Under the pieces are notes generated by a model. The model was not told the DNA's origin, ran no database searches, and saw only the letters and a list, made by a program, of their open reading frames with translations. Of a stretch of DNA of 6,624 nucleotides, positions 4,843-6,624 are shown piece by piece. A program made the position numbers and the translations under genes. Source of the stretch: an uncultured Clostridia bacterium (lineage in GTDB: Bacteria; Bacillota; Clostridia; UBA1381); the NCBI GenBank assembly GCA_944391635.1, contig CALXUL010000165.1, forward strand, positions 1-6,624. Direction: 5' to 3'. Each line of letters opens with the position of its first letter. The stretch's first letter is position 1.

Positions 4843-6624
4843 TTATACACGAAATACCCTTGCCGAATCCTTGGTGAGATTTACATAAAAAATACCGTTA
4901 TCCGAACGTATTTCCTCCTGCCGGTCGAAGATTTTTGTAATGCCAAACCTTGCGGCGTCGATTCTAAGACAAGCCTGTTCCCCGAAATTTACCGCAACAA
5001 TATAAGCCTCTCTTCCGCTCTTTCGCAAAAACGCATATCCGCCTTCATAAGCATATAAGCTTTCAAAACTCCCCGATAAAAATGCCTTAGAGCTTTTGCG
5101 CAGGGCAATAAGCTGTTTTGTACTTTCAAATATTTCCATATCCCCGCTGTCAGCGCAGAAACACCCGCGGCTAAACGGGTCACGGTAACCTTGCATTCCT
5201 ATCTCATCACCATAATATACACAAGGCACACCCGGCATAAGCATCTGCATTGTAATCACCGTAAGCAAACGTTTTTTTGCCGCGTCATACGCATTTTGAG
5301 AAAGCAGAAAATCTGCCTCTTCGTCCTTGGACTGTGGCGGAGTTTCACCGCTAAGCGCGGTCAATATTCGGTCAACGTCATGTGTTGACAGGATATTAAA
5401 AAGCGAATAAACAGTTTCTTTCGGATAATTCTCATATACCGACAAAATCCGCATTTCAAATTCCTTTGCGTCAATTTTCCGAAGGGCAAAATCTATCAAA
5501 GCGTTTCTTTGCGGATAGCTCATTACCGAGTCAAGCTCATCACCCAAAAGATATTGACGCTCTTTGCCGTAAGAAATTTTATTTGACGCGTCCTCCCATA
5601 CCTCGCCAATAATAACGGCGTCACGGTCTTTGTTTTTCACCTCACGGCGCATAATCTTTAAAAATTCGTCCGGCAGCTCATCTGCCACATCAATCCTCCA
5701 GCCGCTTGCCCCTGCCGCAAGCCAGCGCTTCACAATTGCATCCTGTCCCGTAAGGATATATTTCTGATAATCTTCGTTATTCTCTTCAACCTGCGGCAGA
5801 GTTTTCATCCCCCACCAGCTTTCATATTCCTCCGGCCAGTTTGAAAACCGATACCAATTATAATATTCCGAGTCCTTTGACTGGTATGCTCCAAGCTCCC
5901 GATACTCCCCATCTTTATTAAAATACCTGCTGTTACTTCCGGTATGGTTAAATACACCGTCTAAAATAATCCTGATTCCTTTTTCACGCGCCTTTTTACA
6001 AAGCCGCTCAAAATCTTCATTTGTACCGAGAACCGGGTCAATTTTTTCATAATCTCCGGTATCATACCTATGGTTTGATGCCGATTCAAAAATTGGGTTT
6101 AAGTATATAGCAGTTATCCCCAAGTCCTTTAAATAATCAAGCTTGCTTTCAATTCCTTTAAGATTTCCGCCGAAAAAATCCGAACAATCATACTCCCCGC
6201 CGAACTGTTCCTCTTTATAAAACGGCGTATCGCCCCAGACGCGTTTATGCATCTTCTTTTTTTCCGCAAGAAATTCGCCCTCGCGGCAGAACCTATCCGG
6301 AAAAATCTGATAACAAACGCATGTTTTAAACCAGTCGGGCGTTTTATAGTCCGGGTCAAATACCGTAATCTGGAATTTGGGACAATCCGGAGTTTGGTAT
6401 ATTTCGCCCAAGCCTCCCAGACGTTTTTGGTTATTGGCATACCATATATCCTCACCATTTGCCTTTACCTCAAAATAATACCATACATTACAAGGCGAAT
6501 GCGGCATATTTACCGTATGAGAATAAATGCTGTATTCTCCGACCTCAAACCGGTATCCCATATCATATTGATAAATATTATCACCATATTCAAGAATCAA
6601 AACTACCGCCTGGGGTATCCCCGC
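4843..6624 (-). CDS. GH13 alpha-glucan hydrolase (neopullulanase / cyclomaltodextrinase-like), 5' end cut by the window
   Basis: This is a retaining alpha-amylase-family enzyme that should cleave alpha-1,4 and possibly alpha-1,6 bonds in maltodextrins, pullulan or cyclodextrins. Residues are numbered from the TTG at 6600. Residues 1-88 resemble the end of a CBM34-type N-terminal beta-sandwich. A TIM barrel runs from about 92 (YQIFPDRF at 97-104) to 510, followed by a C-terminal beta domain. All catalytic motifs are present: D214..FNH219, GWRIDVADE with nucleophile D304 and R302, acid/base E333 in IIGEVW, and H407-D408. SNHRYDTGDY at 175-184 and TLPQVEENN at 267-275 point to the neopullulanase group. 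The frame stays open through 6601-6624 with no start codon or ribosome site, so the true start and any signal peptide lie outside; cell location is therefore unknown. Family call is sure; exact substrate is inferred. Confidence 0.93.
   Translation of the reverse strand, partial: AGIPQAVVLILEYGDNIYQYDMGYRFEVGEYSIYSHTVNMPHSPCNVWYYFEVKANGEDIWYANNQKRLGGLGEIYQTPDCPKFQITVFDPDYKTPDWFKTCVCYQIFPDRFCREGEFLAEKKKMHKRVWGDTPFYKEEQFGGEYDCSDFFGGNLKGIESKLDYLKDLGITAIYLNPIFESASNHRYDTGDYEKIDPVLGTNEDFERLCKKAREKGIRIILDGVFNHTGSNSRYFNKDGEYRELGAYQSKDSEYYNWYRFSNWPEEYESWWGMKTLPQVEENNEDYQKYILTGQDAIVKRWLAAGASGWRIDVADELPDEFLKIMRREVKNKDRDAVIIGEVWEDASNKISYGKERQYLLGDELDSVMSYPQRNALIDFALRKIDAKEFEMRILSVYENYPKETVYSLFNILSTHDVDRILTALSGETPPQSKDEEADFLLSQNAYDAAKKRLLTVITMQMLMPGVPCVYYGDEIGMQGYRDPFSRGCFCADSGDMEIFESTKQLIALRKSSKAFLSGSFESLYAYEGGYAFLRKSGREAYIVAVNFGEQACLRIDAARFGITKIFDRQEEIRSDNGIFYVNLTKDSARVFRV

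Noticed and set aside
4989..5183. Short minus-strand frames inside the GH13 gene (also 6129-6458)
   Set aside because: They are out-of-frame readings of the same strand as an intact GH13 coding region and show no protein features.
6598..6600. TTG as the real start of the GH13 gene
   Set aside because: No Shine-Dalgarno sequence precedes it, and the frame continues open to the window edge with residues (AGIPQAVV) that fit the preceding strand of the N-terminal domain. The gene is more likely cut by the window.
1..6624. CRISPR array, tRNA, rRNA or defence system
   Set aside because: I saw no regularly spaced repeats, no cloverleaf or T-loop consensus, and no proteins of known defence families; all six genes belong to metabolic, envelope or housekeeping families.

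Overview
The window looks like chromosomal DNA from a low-to-moderate G+C Gram-positive bacterium, most likely an anaerobic Clostridia lineage of the gut type. The evidence is purine-rich Shine-Dalgarno sites, one UUG start, sigma-A promoters with extended -10 elements, intrinsic terminators, a copper-amine-oxidase-N/SleB wall hydrolase, and an HtrA-like protein with a single membrane anchor. This is inferred from gene content; I cannot name a genus. All six protein genes are on the minus strand, so transcription runs from high to low coordinates.

Region by region, in the direction of transcription. (1) 6624-4843: a GH13 alpha-glucan hydrolase of the neopullulanase/cyclomaltodextrinase type, with its 5' end outside the window. 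(2) 4842-1914: an extended -10 promoter followed by three genes. These are a membrane-anchored HtrA-like protein with a PDZ domain, a YbaK-type Cys-tRNA(Pro) deacylase starting 4 nt after it, and a DUF1015 protein starting 28 nt further on from a UUG codon. The unit closes with a clear intrinsic terminator at 1859-1888. (3) 1838-453: a perfect 8-bp inverted repeat abuts a good sigma-A promoter. It is followed by a secreted copper-amine-oxidase-N/SleB protein and, 17 nt later, a GNAT acetyltransferase. (4) 452-1: about 450 bp without a protein gene. It holds three helically phased A-tracts, a near-ideal promoter and, about 45 nt downstream of the -10 box, a strong intrinsic terminator. Together these define a probable noncoding RNA of about 74 nt.

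Two observations deserve most attention. First, the HtrA-like protein keeps its trypsin-like fold motifs and an apparently intact PDZ peptide-binding loop. However, the catalytic His is replaced by Ser, the nucleophile Ser by Ala, and the oxyanion-hole motif is gone, so it is probably a pseudoprotease serving as an anchor or sensor. Second, the small RNA at 247-320 has an unusually strong promoter and a CU-rich presumed single-stranded segment suited to pairing with Shine-Dalgarno sequences. I do not recognise it as a known RNA family.

The genes do not form one obvious pathway. They are a patchwork of glucan breakdown, envelope functions, translation quality control and small housekeeping genes, as expected of ordinary chromosome. 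I see no CRISPR array, tRNA, rRNA, complete insertion sequence or prophage gene.
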